Counted from the stretch's first letter, positions 37,027 to 49,300 are shown. The stretch is 64,000 nt of DNA from Hysterium pulicare CBS 123377 (GCA_000467715.1 AJFK01000081.1:1-64000), one strand, 5' to 3'. Notes: generated by a model not told the origin, from the letters alone. Translations and numbers: made by a program.

Positions 37027-40000
37027 TTAACGCTCAATAGTGCTGGTGCGGCTGAAGTCCGTTTCTTTGGACTCGCTGTTGGAGCGGTCTTCTTTTTTCT
37101 TCTTACGCTCACTTGGTGTGCGGCTAAATACTTTGCTGAAAAACTCGCGCCTGCTACTCCTAGGCTGTGGCTCATTGAGAGGACTCGTCGGCTCAACAGT
37201 GGATTTGCGAGGAAAGGAGCGATCTCCAGGTGGCAGATCGTCAACGTTGACATGATCTTCTTTCTTGATTCGGCAGAAAAGCGTCGAGAAGAGATATTCC
37301 TCGCCATTGATATCAACGAGGGGAAGGTGGCGATACCCCTGTTGCAGGCTGCTAAGCTTTGCTGTGAAGGTAGCAAGTGGGGTGCTATTGACACTTTGTC
37401 CATCAATTGAGTTCCAGACAGTCCAACGTACGAACACTAGACTTGGATATCGAGTTTCGAGGGTCATGGTAATTGTTTCGCGGAAGTCCGGGTCGTAGCC
37501 ATTGCCCTGCACTATATGTGTTCGTTTCCGGAGTGGCTGTCCAATACCAGAAAGTCCATTGCGAGCGGAAGCATCTTGGCCGCCCTCGCCAGTTGCGATC
37601 CGCCCCTTATCGTCAGCACTGTACATCTCGAATTCGACGTAAGGATTGACGTTTGCTTCAAGGCTGAGACCTCTGGGGCGAGGAAGCTGTTGAGCCGAAA
37701 TGATGTCAACAGAAAACTTCACGCGCTTCTTCTGCTTCTTCTTGGGGCCGATGACAGGGGAAGGGAACGCGTGACGGAGCTCCTCAGGCTTGAGAACGTA
37801 ACCTAGGCGATCATTCCCAGCCGCGAACATGGCCTCATTGATTTGTTGGCCCAGATCGTGAGTCTGCCAATTCAGCGCGGCCATTTGGACACCACGGCGC
37901 CAAAATTTCATCGGGTCGAAGTTTGAGGAATTGATGCGATGACCGGAAGGATACACACGCATTAAACAGCGCATGTTGTGTTCCTCAAGCATCTGCTTGC
38001 TTTCACTATTCGGCTTGCAAAGCCTATCAAAAGTGCGTTCAGCGAAGGAGAACACATGATTGTAGGTCGCTGAGTCCGAGGTTTTGAAATCGATAAACTT
38101 AACGCCTCGGGTGTAGACGCCTAAGTCTCCAAGGATCTTAACAATCTTGCTGGTTTTGGTCTTTCTTTTTCTTTTCTCCTCCGCTTGACTTTCTTCAGCG
38201 GAGCTGTTCAGAGTCGGAGTAGGGATTGTAGCATTTGTAGACGTGGTTGATGCTCTTGGCGAAGCCCAAAATGCTGCGTTGCGTTCTGAAGGGCTCAAGG
38301 ACTGGGGACTCGAGAGTAGAGGTGAATTTGGAACGAGTGATTCATTTGTTTGCACAGGCCGTGACCATGGTGAGCTAAAGCTACGTTGTCGGCGTGTTGT
38401 GGGTAAATCAGTCGAAAGTGGCTTCTCGTCCAACTCTTCAGCAGGGGCTTTGACCTTGATCAGAATCTTGTACTTCAATTCCTCTGGAGAAGGAAGAACG
38501 GCAGAGTCATAATTAATAGGCTCGAGTAGGAGTTGGTCACCGAATTCCTCCTTCATGATGTTGGTCATGATAGCTTGCTGCTCATTATTGCAATGAACCT
38601 CAAGCGACACGATCAGTGGATACGGCGATGAGTAGAAAGCGTACTTCGCGATGACCTTGATGGTGTCCAAAAAGGGAATGCTTCTGGTAAGGGTTCGTCC
38701 ATGCATCACGATAGGCTTGCCATCGCTGCCGTCCCAACAGTCGACCTCGATACATCGGCATCCCTTCTGCAGTGCGCTGATGTAAGCCTCGGTGCTGGAC
38801 TGACCTGCTACTTGACGGCCGAGCAGATACGTGTTGTGAGAGCTGGAAATGAAGTATTCATTCAAAGGCCGATTGAAGTTTGCGTCGTTCGTGGCTGGAG
38901 CAAATATCGAATTGGCGGGAGATGCAAGGAATGACTGAAAGGCGACGAAGCTCATTGTAAGAGGTAGTGGAATTTCACCACCTTGAGGAGGTGTCGCTTT
39001 CGGTTTTGATGCACGTGCATATTTTTCGAATACGGAAGTCCAGATGTCCAAGTCAGCCTGCACGTCTACTCCTTGCACATCCTTCAAGAAGGCAAAGAAC
39101 GTTTCTTTGTCGAGTTCCGAATTACACGATGCCTTTAACAACCTGTGGATCTCTTTGATATCCCGTCGCTCCTTGAGTCTGCGGACAAATTGCAAGAACT
39201 GCGTCTGATTCAGAGTCCCGGAGTGATTGGTGTCAGCCTTGTCGAAATGGCCACGGAGGGAGTTTTCCGTGCAGTTGATATGCAGACTTCGGCAAAGTTT
39301 GATAACACCTGGCAGGTCCATGCTTTCTTCCACCTCCGAGTGGTCGTTGCCATCGAATTTTTTGTCCATCTCTCGACGCCAGACAAGCCTCGCGCTCTTC
39401 TCGGCAAATCCAACAAGTCCTGCCATCATATTGATGCGGCTCCTAGAAACTTCTTCCAGTGTGTGAACCCAAAGATCAAACGTAAATTGATCGGGCGCGA
39501 GAAGGTGCATTGTTTTGAAAGGTCGGCCTTTCGACCGATGTGGATCAGAGTAGATGATGGAGAAAAACCGATGCTCCTCATCTTCAGCGACTTTATATTC
39601 TACTCGGTAGTTTCTGGCGTCTGCTCCAGCGCGTATTTCCCGTACATCATCGATATAGAACTGCTTCGAAGAACGCGAGGGGTCCCAATAAACTTTTGCT
39701 GCATCATAGTCCAGCCGAAACTTTATCGGTTTCTTCTTCTTCTTCGTGAGTTTTTGAAGCACTGTTCCCTTTTCTAGCATCGATATCCTTATGGGTGCAA
39801 TAGCGCCCACTTCTAGTCCAGAGCTCACGCTTGGTCCGCTGGAGGTAATTCCGAGGGCGTTGTTCGAGTCATACATAGGTTCTCCGAGATCGTCGACCGC
39901 CTCTTCGTCATGAGATCCTAACTCGAGATCCGAAACTTCTATACCAGAATCTGCCACGCCTCTGCTATCGCTTCGACGTCTCATGATGACCGGTCCGCAA

Positions 40001-40470
40001 CTGGTATCTCGGTGGGCTTGGGAACCGTTGCGGAGAAATTTCTTGGGTATGCCTTGCGCGCCACGCGACACCCGGCGGATCAAGCCTCCTCTGCCGATCG
40101 CTTCGGCCATAGCAGAAGGTGAGGATGTGGGAGGAGTCGAGGAGGGATAATTTACGAAGGACTCGGGTAGGTTCATGGGAGGAGGTATGCCCAGTGAAGC
40201 GTGTGACGCTGGAAGCAGGCCTTCCGGCGTTGACTGTAACGAACCATCTGTCCCCATATGAGATGGTGTTGACACAGGACTATTCCGTGAAGACGCGTTA
40301 CTGACAGCGGACGCCGGTGTCACAGTGAGTGGTATAGAGGTGATGAGAGAAGGCTGTTTCGACAGCGATCGTACAAACGAGGGTTGTGGTGACGGTCCCC
40401 TGGATAGTCTTGGGCGTGCCTCGCCATTGAGAACTGGAGAATTGTGGAGTGAAGCTGTCAAGGATGACAT
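37027..40470 (-). CDS. plc1: Phosphoinositide-specific phospholipase C (delta type)
   Basis: Hydrolyses PIP2 to inositol trisphosphate and diacylglycerol at the plasma membrane; calcium-dependent. A single exon encodes 1147 residues. Order: Ser/Pro-rich disordered head (about 1-225), PH domain (about 230-350, KGTVLQKLTKKKKKPIKFRL to FDLWVHTLEEV), EF-hand pair (about 400-475, DKADTNHSGTLNQTQF), catalytic X box (about 530-670) with SSSHNTYLLG, EVDCWDG and VMHGRTLT carrying the catalytic histidines, a Ser-rich linker of about 100 residues, Y box (about 770-895, GVKFIDF, MRVYPSGHRINSSNFDP, NDRLGYVLKP), C2 domain (about 920-1060, VNPYVEFEM) and a basic, Ser-rich tail. Fungi usually have several PLC genes; the full PH-EF-X-Y-C2 order and length resemble the PLC1-type. 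No key residue appears to be missing. Confidence 0.96.
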   Translation of the reverse strand: MSSLTASLHNSPVLNGEARPRLSRGPSPQPSFVRSLSKQPSLITSIPLTVTPASAVSNASSRNSPVSTPSHMGTDGSLQSTPEGLLPASHASLGIPPPMNLPESFVNYPSSTPPTSSPSAMAEAIGRGGLIRRVSRGAQGIPKKFLRNGSQAHRDTSCGPVIMRRRSDSRGVADSGIEVSDLELGSHDEEAVDDLGEPMYDSNNALGITSSGPSVSSGLEVGAIAPIRISMLEKGTVLQKLTKKKKKPIKFRLDYDAAKVYWDPSRSSKQFYIDDVREIRAGADARNYRVEYKVAEDEEHRFFSIIYSDPHRSKGRPFKTMHLLAPDQFTFDLWVHTLEEVSRSRINMMAGLVGFAEKSARLVWRREMDKKFDGNDHSEVEESMDLPGVIKLCRSLHINCTENSLRGHFDKADTNHSGTLNQTQFLQFVRRLKERRDIKEIHRLLKASCNSELDKETFFAFLKDVQGVDVQADLDIWTSVFEKYARASKPKATPPQGGEIPLPLTMSFVAFQSFLASPANSIFAPATNDANFNRPLNEYFISSSHNTYLLGRQVAGQSSTEAYISALQKGCRCIEVDCWDGSDGKPIVMHGRTLTRSIPFLDTIKVIAKYAFYSSPYPLIVSLEVHCNNEQQAIMTNIMKEEFGDQLLLEPINYDSAVLPSPEELKYKILIKVKAPAEELDEKPLSTDLPTTRRQRSFSSPWSRPVQTNESLVPNSPLLSSPQSLSPSERNAAFWASPRASTTSTNATIPTPTLNSSAEESQAEEKRKRKTKTSKIVKILGDLGVYTRGVKFIDFKTSDSATYNHVFSFAERTFDRLCKPNSESKQMLEEHNMRCLMRVYPSGHRINSSNFDPMKFWRRGVQMAALNWQTHDLGQQINEAMFAAGNDRLGYVLKPEELRHAFPSPVIGPKKKQKKRVKFSVDIISAQQLPRPRGLSLEANVNPYVEFEMYSADDKGRIATGEGGQDASARNGLSGIGQPLRKRTHIVQGNGYDPDFRETITMTLETRYPSLVFVRWTVWNSIDGQSVNSTPLATFTAKLSSLQQGYRHLPLVDINGEEYLFSTLFCRIKKEDHVNVDDLPPGDRSFPRKSTVEPTSPLNEPQPRSSRREFFSKVFSRTPSERKKKKEDRSNSESKETDFSRTSTIER

Positions 40471-43400
40471 GGTGAAAGAATTTGTGGGCGACGGGCCTTA
40501 TTTGATTTTAGGCAGGGACGTCATGGTGCTTTGCGAGCAAACAGAGGGAAATTGACAACAGAGGAGGCAGCCGGGGAGTGTCAAACGGTCGGATTATAGA
40601 GGCCTGGACGGTGCCGTCAGCGCGGGAGACGTTGGTGGTCTATTGCGGCATCGTGGAATGTCTGGACGACAGGCCTCAGCAATCTGGCGCGCCTCAAGCG
40701 CGAAACGGCAATGCACAAAGTGAAGGTGCAGGCGGTCAGCTGAATGTATGTTATGCACGATGGGATTGATTATTGCTTGCGTCCGACAAGGCAAGGCTGC
40801 GCAGAATGTGCAAGGGTCGGATGCAGAACGCAGAGACCGCTGCTTTGGGCAAAGTTGGGTCCTGCAAGGCAGCTCGTATGCGCGTGGGGGCACAACGCCA
40901 ATATACAGTCCGGCTGAAGGGAGTGGTGATGCAGTAGTGGTGAAGGAGAATTGGAGCAGTGGAAAGTGGTGGGGAGAAGAGCAAAGAGCACAGCGCAGCA
41001 GGAAAAAGTGTACGGACCGTTCCTTTAGAGAGCGCGAGGTACCAGCCGTGGAACAGTTTTAGCCCTTCGAGCCAACGGCTGCAGAGTCGCTGTGATTGGG
41101 CAGTCTAGCGGGAAGCCCGCGCAATGAAGAATGAAGGGTGGCCGCCCGCTCTCAGGCTCCCCGAGATGAGGCGGTGCTTTTCGAGTCACTGCGAAGTACT
41201 GACGCTGTCCACTCACGCTCTTCACGCATCTTTCCAGCTGTGGCCCCGGGAAAGGGTCGGAGAGTCCGCCAGAGAGTGCCCACTTCCTCCAGCATATCCT
41301 GCCTCGGTCTCCCCCCGAGAGCCATGATTGGAGCAGCCGTGTACCGAATAATCGCACTCCAAGGACTTCCAACGGGCCCGGTAAGGTGGCACTGTGGAAA
41401 GGGGGGCGCCAATTGGTTTCCCCCTAGAGCAAGGCCTTTTTAACGATCCCTTTTCGCTGGAAGAGCGGTACCTAGCTATGGTGGACGAGGGCCATGCCTA
41501 GTGAAACGTCGTGGCCCGCTACGTCATCAGCACATCTTCAATTTAGTCTGGCCCACCGACAATTTCGTCTGGGAATTTTTCTCCCTATTTTCCCTTCCCC
41601 GGCGACTATCCAACTCCGCTACTGGCACTACTGGCCGGCGCTGATTAAGCTCGCTGAATCGCGTATAACGCTCACTGCAGCAGACATGTGCGCAGCCGAC
41701 CAGAGCCCCATCCAGGACTGCCATAATCGGTGCATGGAGGCGCAGGTCCAGCAGTCGCACAGCAGGCAACAGGCCACTGCTGCATCATGCGAAGGGTCTG
41801 CCTTACTGATGAGACAGAAGTGACAGGTCACATTTGAAGACTTCTCCTGTTCATCACTATTGGCTGGCACTGCGCCGTTGCGAGACCGACTCATCCGGCG
41901 GGGAGAGCATCTCCACACGAGGCCTGAATCCACGGCTGGGCGCCAGGAATCAGGATCACCGTATTACGGCCCATGCCTCAGCCTTGCTTGCTCACTATCA
42001 ATGATACCAAGTTGCCAATTCTTGGTCTCGATAATAATAGCCCATAATCATAAGTCCTCCCGCTATGTGCTGGCATCTTGGTGTATTGCTGGGCCGCCTG
42101 AATCCTGATAGCCAGCGCCTTTTGCGAATAATTACGAGTACGAGGAGATGCTACCTCGGGACGTAGACCCGTCCTCTCCATTATTCAGGCTTGTTTGTCC
42201 CGATTCATCCTGTTTGCCCGTAGCCGTTTACGATTCAATACACACACACTATTAGCTGTTTGTGAGTCACTCGGCCATTATATCGCTACATACATAAGAG
42301 GGCAGACGTGGTCGAGATGCCATCAGATTTGTTATTTGTAGCCGCAGCAACAGTGTAATGGAGAAATGTAAGCTTGCGACAACTTCATCAAAAAGAAGGC
42401 GTTGGAAGAGGCAGATAGTGACGGGCGGCCGGCATGAGGCGTCGCAAGCAACCCCAGAGATACGATAGAGCATTTCGATGGGGGATGTTGTTCTGCGAAG
42501 TTGTTAGTAAGAACTTTGGGTACGCGTGGCGCATGTGCTTCACTCCAAGCTTAGCGACACCCTTCGTCATCAGTCTCGTTTGAAACGGAGTCCAAGGGGA
42601 TGGTTTAGCTTTAGAGATCTCCATGGGTAGCCCCAGACCGTTGCCATCCCACGTTGATCTCCACCCACTCGAATTTGCCGCTCGCATCCGGATGCTGTGC
42701 GCTTGGCCCAGTCCTGCACCAATTTTTTCTGGCGCGACTCCTATCTCGCAACAACCGGCACAACGTCAAACTTAGGCTGGAGACGGGGGGGGCGAGGGGG
42801 GCAAAGGGGAGCGGGTGCGAGCAGCCCGATCCTGCATTGCCCGGGACGTACAAAATCTGCTTGAAGGTACCATTGCCATATTTGTGTTCAATACTTCCTC
42901 GGCGCATACATGAACATGCAGATAATGCATGGAACATCGCGTGCCTCGTGCCTCGTGCCCTCAGCTAGGCCTCACATCGCGCAGAAGAGAAGGAAAACAA
43001 TGCTTCCAGAAGGGAGCAATGTCAAAGCAGCACGGCAGGCTGCCCCCTTGACCAGAAACACGAATCAAACCCCCCGTTCCCCACAATCTCGCACGACAGG
43101 GCCCGCTGCCCAGCTGTCAGAGCCCACCCGCCTCTCCTGCAACATCGTCAGCTGACTCCAAGCGGTGTGATATCGGTTGCTCGCTTTCCCCTTCCTGTCC
43201 TGGCCGCCCAATCACTTCCACTTGCCTCTTCATTTTCCATCACACATAAAACCTTTTCGTTATGCGTCTTCCGGCACTGCTGCTGAGATACAGCACATAT
43301 GCGCTTCGTATCGGGTCAGCTGAATGCCATGCGCTTCGGAGGATTTCACATCAGTGTTTCATGCAGACTCCCCCAATCTCCCTGGTCGTTGACTGTACGT

Positions 43401-44770
43401 GCTGTCAGTGTGTCACCTTCTGGCCCCGATATAGCACTCGCACGTATCTGCTCGTGCTCCGATACTGCGTGAACGCCTGCATGACTTGCAGCTGTTATCA
43501 CCGAGGAATCACAGGCAGACGGAAGGAATGATGGCTTGCACTCGTCATCTCACGCAATTCGTCGCGGCTAAAATTACCAGCTCTACACTTCCAACGTAGT
43601 CAGAATATGGAGAGCCTCACGACCTGCTGCAAGGAGCGAAAGCCCCAAGCTCTATGCCCACAGATGCGCGATACTCGTAGCCCTCAAATGCACGGAAAGC
43701 CCAGATAAGGCAACTGATAGAACCAAAGGAGGTTTTGATGCATGAGCTCAGCTGAGATGATTGAAGTCCGCCTTGCAGCTGGGTAAATCAAGTGTGCCAA
43801 CACTTACCACTACTGCATTACACTCGATTAATGAATAAAGGGCGAGACGAGGCATCCCTTTCAGAGTTTGTGGCATATGAATGAAGCAATAGATCAGTCA
43901 TGTACGTAAGCTCTAAGGATTGTGCAACATTGGTTGAGAGATAGTAAACGTTTTCTTCGCAGGGACTAAGCCAATATCGTCGCTGTCCGTAGATGCATGA
44001 AGTTTTGCCTTCCGACTTCAGCCTCCCCGCCTGCTTTTACTTTTCTCTCGAGAAACTCGGGCCGAATTGCGACTTTGTAGACTGCATCCCGTACCGGCAT
44101 TCTAGACCTTTGCCTATCGTTTCTAAAACCAGTCGAAGAAATCACGAAAAGGACGGCATTAAGGGGGTTGCGCGTATGTTGCTTCTGAACCTGAAGTTTC
44201 GAACAACAATACGTGTACGGGTTTGCGTACCAACTTGGCCTGATAATGACAACTGGCTTCAATCCCTTTACCGTGTCTGAATCGTCTAATGTAGACTCCT
44301 AGCACCGGAGTCGATAGTGGCAGGCAAGCTTACTTGTTACACATTACGACTTTGACGATGAGATGTTAACTTGTACATACTTCGTTACGAGCAAGGTTCT
44401 GTCGATCATTTAAAAGCAACTTACTACGTACATTCACCCACACCGGGAGACGGTGAAACGAACGAAAGACACATTGCTGTCGAGAGACTCGTCACCAAAC
44501 TTCGTTCGCCTGGATGTCAGCACTCCAACCCTGCGATCGTGCTTGAATTGTGATCATCGTTGAGCTCGTCGCGTTCTGATTGATCACTGGAAAAAATATG
44601 CAGGTGCCGGCGAGCCGATCGACTGAGAAAGGTTGCTGTGCATGGAACCCGATGCGAGTGGTGCGTGTGAAGCATCTTCTTCAGTTTGGCCACACACATT
44701 CTGTATGTTATCGCTTACGCATGAAGCTTTCCGATGAACTAACCTCGCGGGTGTAGGCAGGATTGAGGCA
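40471..44770. other. Long gene-poor region upstream of phospholipase C
   Basis: About 4.3 kb. The left end contains the phospholipase C promoter. A G-rich stretch with quadruplex potential lies at 42785-42815 (listed separately). At 43262-43531 a plus-strand frame of 89 Cys-rich residues starts just after a CCAAT-like and A/T-rich stretch, but it has no recognisable domain and I do not call it. Nothing else stood out. Confidence 0.35.
42785..42815 (+). other. Potential G-quadruplex sequence
   Basis: Four G runs of 8, 6, 4 and 3 bases are separated by loops of 3 (CGA), 4 (CAAA) and 3 (AGC) bases on the plus strand, satisfying the usual G3+N1-7 rule. It lies in a gene-free region, about 2.3 kb upstream of the phospholipase C start and 2 kb beyond the 3' end of the 44771 gene. 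Function, if any, is unknown. Confidence 0.6.
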
Positions 44771-46327
44771 TCAGAGGGACGATGCCAAAGCCCGGTTGGA
44801 AATTCCCTCCGCATCTATCATCGAGTTATTGTCTCCGCTATCAGAATAGGTATCTGCATGCACGATATCATACGCGGAGGAACTTCCGCCTTCGAAAACG
44901 AACTTCTTCCACAGTTTCTCAGTCTCGTCAGCATTGTGCACCTTTGCCTTCTTCGATCCATTAGCTGGGCTGAGCAAGTCTTGCGAACTATTCCATGAGC
45001 TTCTCTTGCTTTCGACGGCGTTCATAGAACTCATGGACCCCAAACGGGACGCTGCATCAGTACTGGTTAGATTACCAACAGTCGCACGAGGTGACTCAAA
45101 TGTTGGTTTCTTTGAACTGGTGTACTCGAGATGATCGTCAGTGGTTCTCTTCGATTGATGTGACAAGCTGCGCTTTGACGAATTTGTCGTTGCTGAGCGC
45201 GTTGAGCTGCTGTCGGGAATAGCGAGGAAGGCTTTCCATGGCGTGTCATCGACGATCCGAGAACCCTGAGGGCCTCGTTCGCGAATCTTCGAGCTCGCCA
45301 AGTCGCTCAATTCAATTTTACCACTTCCAGAATCTACCACACCTGCATGAGGATACGATTTCAACTCATTGATGTTGCCTCGCAAGGTATGCTGCAGGCT
45401 TCCTGCTAAGAAATGTGAGAGATTAGGCTCCGCGTCTGCTACACCGCTGAGCTCCCGGGATAGATTCCGATAAGTGTCATGCAGTGTGGGCTGATTGTTG
45501 GTATGACTTCCTGAAGAATCGGCAAACTCGTCAGCACACTGTTCATGCAGGTGCTCTTTCGTCGCTGTGTATGCCTCTTGGGGGAGGTCGAAGAGCATAG
45601 GTTCGGATGACGCTTCCTGCGACCGGACCGCATCCTGCAGAGGTTCATTTACTATCGCTTGTCGTACTAACGGTCGACTTTGAGTCTTCCTTCTTTTCCC
45701 AACTTTGTCCTTGTCTCTTCTTGATCGGAAATGCATATGTAGTGGACGGGATGGTGCAAGTCCTACCCATTCCCCTCGTGCTAGTAGCCTTCTTTTATTA
45801 ATTTCCAGCGATTGGCCCTCTGACGACACATCCGAAGCGCGCCGCTTGTGGTCAGTAAGCTGCGTAGGTTTAGCCATATCGATGGTGGCTACACTACGGC
45901 GGGGTTTATTGCGTGTAGTATACTGAAGAGGAACGATCGATCCGGCTCGTGGACTTCGAGTAGCATGGCAGAGCGCCCCTAACTCCTTTGCGCCGGCATT
46001 GTTCAGGTCGATATTTGAGGCTACTCGCTCCTGTTCCTCATAGGATCGGCCAGTTGCAGAAGCTGAAGTCACATTGTTATCGAACGGCCCTCGATCCTTC
46101 ATTGAGGGACCAACATGTCGAACTGATCCTGTGCCGAAACGCATTATCTGGCCGCACCTGCTGGGGCCTTCTTCCACAATGTAATTCGGTCTGAAGGATT
46201 CGTCGAGGGGTGTGACGCCGTTTTGCAATTGAGTTCGGATTTTGGCAAAATGCTGTTTCTGACGGGTGGTGAGCCCAGCCCCAGCGTTTCTGGAGTGACG
46301 CTGCAACTTTCCTCCCGTCCAATTCAT
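44771..46327 (-). CDS. Uncharacterised disordered fungal protein with WTGGKLQRHS head
   Basis: A single open frame of 518 residues from the ATG at 46327. I recognise the layout but not a function: a conserved N-terminal head (NWTGGKLQRHS, then RQKQHFAKIRTQLQ), a central block RRLLARGEWVGLAPSRPLHM followed by a basic stretch KDKVGKRRKTQ, and two short Trp motifs in the C-terminal half, TPWKAFL and KLWKKFVFEG. Everything between is Ser/Asp/Asn-rich and probably disordered. Basic patches suggest a nuclear protein. From memory, uncharacterised proteins of filamentous ascomycetes share the head and the WVGL block, so the gene is likely conserved. An upstream coding exon cannot be excluded. The neighbouring regions are gene-poor on both sides. 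Confidence 0.75.
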   Translation of the reverse strand: MNWTGGKLQRHSRNAGAGLTTRQKQHFAKIRTQLQNGVTPLDESFRPNYIVEEGPSRCGQIMRFGTGSVRHVGPSMKDRGPFDNNVTSASATGRSYEEQERVASNIDLNNAGAKELGALCHATRSPRAGSIVPLQYTTRNKPRRSVATIDMAKPTQLTDHKRRASDVSSEGQSLEINKRRLLARGEWVGLAPSRPLHMHFRSRRDKDKVGKRRKTQSRPLVRQAIVNEPLQDAVRSQEASSEPMLFDLPQEAYTATKEHLHEQCADEFADSSGSHTNNQPTLHDTYRNLSRELSGVADAEPNLSHFLAGSLQHTLRGNINELKSYPHAGVVDSGSGKIELSDLASSKIRERGPQGSRIVDDTPWKAFLAIPDSSSTRSATTNSSKRSLSHQSKRTTDDHLEYTSSKKPTFESPRATVGNLTSTDAASRLGSMSSMNAVESKRSSWNSSQDLLSPANGSKKAKVHNADETEKLWKKFVFEGGSSSAYDIVHADTYSDSGDNNSMIDAEGISNRALASSL

Positions 46328-49300
46328 TATGAACACCTCCTACGTGCTTGCGCCAGTAGTACCCGTTGCGGTAGTTGAGGACTTGGGTTGACTGGGGTTG
46401 CCATGATGTAGTGAGTTGACGATGCCGTTGAGGTCGGCTTACGTGCCTTCCGTACCTAGGTAAAGACCGACACAAGTGGACAACACCCCTTCCGATTTTG
46501 AATGTAGCAGCTGCTAATCCAAGCTAGAAGCAGAGAGCACCTACCGAGCTCGGTGTCGCAAAACCTGTTGGTGCCCTTGCGCAGACAGAGGAGAACCAGT
46601 CGTATGCAACACTCAACTGTCCTGGGGTTTGAAATGTACCTGGGCAAGCAAAGACGTCAAAAGCCTCCAGCTTACGCTGCGTCAAAACCGACCATAGCCA
46701 GTAAACTATCATAACATGATCGAGCATGCGCGCCTTCAGACAGTTACATATCCTACCGCCAATTGCCGATGGTTGATTCAGAGGCTCTTCTATCATCACT
46801 TGAGCATTGCATGAAAACTCGGCTGCCAAAACATCCGTACCAATCGATACGTTTCTCGCAATACGCCTTTCGAATGTTTCTGTGTCCAGCTACTTTGGCT
46901 CTCAGAGGTTAGATTCTTCCACAGTAGTATGTTTATGAAAGCGCCTTGGTTAGCAGAAAGGCTGTGGTTCCTGTCAAAGACGGTCTCTGGCGCGAACCTC
47001 TTGGTCGTCCAAAAAGTCTGTATTTAGGATGTACAAGGCCGATAGATAGGTAAGGTAAAAGTAAAGATATCTGACTGGGCATCACCATTGACTTCCTTAG
47101 ATAGGTACCAAATCTTCCGTTCTTGTTATTGGGAGGTTAAGCAGGTAGTTCTAGTGCGGTGCCAGGGTTAAGGGCTCCTAAGTTTGCCGTGTCGTTTCCA
47201 TCCAGTCGATTGCTGCCGAGCAACTATAGACCTGTCAGGCTTCGAGAGCCTGGGAGTTGATTAGCGGCTTCCAACACAGTGAGAGGTTTGTAGGCACCTC
47301 ACACTAAACATCATATCATATCTAATTACAGCAGCACCTGCGTGAAAGCACATCTTCGCGAAGTCCTCTTCCTACATGCCCCACTGACTTCTACGACACC
47401 CTTCAAGACCAATTCATCGAACCAATTCCGGAATCAACCTCCTTGCACATCCGCGAAAGTACACCTGAGCTTGTTATGCCATCTCAACCTCGTAGGTTGC
47501 GGGTGGACAGAACCAGTTCTGGCAGGGTTGAATAGCAGTTTATAGGACCTAAGGTTTATGCCACCTCTAAGGCATATTCGGTATATTCGGCGTCTATATT
47601 ACGAGAAACTGACGAAGATAAACACTGTAAGAGTAAGGTAATAGAGAACGAAGATTTATCGTTGTTAATGCCAAAGCTTGCAAAAGCACGTTGGGAGAGT
47701 TGTAGAGTTTTCCAGGAAGGAACGATAAGCCTTTTTTTGCAAAGGGGCTTAACTAGCTGCTTAGTAAGGATCTTCTCCTCTTCTTGATCTTTCTAGATTA
47801 TTCAGCCCTTGCGGGCTTTCACCCTCCTAAGCTAACCTTTACTTTGACAGGCTTTCTTCCCTTCTGGGATTTTTGCCCTTCTGGATTATAGCACAACGAC
47901 CGAGTGGACTCCGGAGACGGAGCAGGAGCTCACACGTTTACATGGTGTCGGGCATAAGTAGGCCAGAGTGCCGAACTAAAACGAACTCCAATTTCGCTAA
48001 TATGGTTTTGATGTTGCATTGAAAGCATTCCTAACGTTTCCAAGAAGTTGGACGATACCGTCGGCGGCAGCCAAGATATTGATACGGCTTGGATAAAATC
48101 TTCCAGTAGCCCGGTGATGATTGGCCAGTGTTGAATACATTCCTTTAAAGGGACCTCTGCCTCCCGTTCATGGAGTCACGGTCTGTAAATATCCAGGTTC
48201 CCTACGTACTCCACCAGTCATGTACATCTAGGTAAGTACACGCCTACGACTCTCGCCTAAGTCATAGAGACAAGACCCACAGCTTGTTTGCGGTCTGATT
48301 ATTCGAACGAAGAGTCTGATTATAAATCGAAGCATCACAAACCCTAAGCGTGCCTCTACAGATTCTCGCGGTCCGCGAATGTTCCCAAAAATCACGCTCA
48401 ATCAATCTGCCTTCCCATCCCCCAAGCGAGGTCATCCGTAAAGGGACTGCATAACGACCTCATCGTAAGCCCATCGTGGTGAGATACATCGTCCCCTGGA
48501 ACAGATTTATGGTTAGAATTCCTACTATCGACGCAGCACGTACATATCACATGCTGATTTGTTTCGTCTTTGGCTGGCATCCGGGGTACGAGCGCCCAAG
48601 TATTGACAGCAGTCGCCAGCGTCAAGGGGCTGGCTCAGCTTGATAATGTATGGTGATGTCAGATGTGGGTACCTTTATGCACTCGGTGGGTTTTGGTAGT
48701 ATGCAGCATACATGGCGTCTTATTTAGCAGGATAAGAGACGCGATGAAGGCGCGATAAGAGAATGAGCGAAAGGAAGGCAGAGGAAGGTAGTCATCCAGC
48801 GAGACCAAAGTGTTGGAAAGGGCTGAAAATGTTTTGCGCGATCGTCACTTGGCATGATGGGGCATGAAGTTGCCCTAGTAGTCCTAGTAGTAAAATGTCC
48901 GATGGGTGCGTTTGAGGTTGAGCCGCACACATCTTCGGCAGACCGTGAAGGTTTCCCAGCAGAGGATGGGTAATCCGATCGCGCCGGCGAAAAAAAAGCT
49001 TGGCAACGGGACCCAGCGGGACCAGTGCCGGGTCTTTCTCGCGGGCTCCGCTGCAATGGCATTTGATACGCTCATCGGAGCTCAAGACCGAGATCAAATT
49101 CGCTCAGCGCTGGGTCAACGCGAATAGCCAACACCAGCCACTACGATGCAGGGAACGCTTACTCCTAGCAAATATCTCGCCCGCGGCCGTCGACCACATG
49201 CCGCAACGAAGGCCTCGCGCTGGTTGGGACGACGGTCCGGCTATGGATAATGGAGTGCATACCCTCCAGTATTGTCGCAGATGATGGCAAACACTCTCAA

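Noticed and set aside
43262-43531. Cys-rich 89-residue frame after a CCAAT-like and A/T-rich stretch
   Set aside because: It starts with a hydrophobic stretch but has no clear signal peptide and no recognisable cysteine pattern; the promoter-like context alone is not enough.
48870-48895. Short duplication of cctagtagt
   Set aside because: Two copies of nine bases are expected from slippage and carry no further signal.
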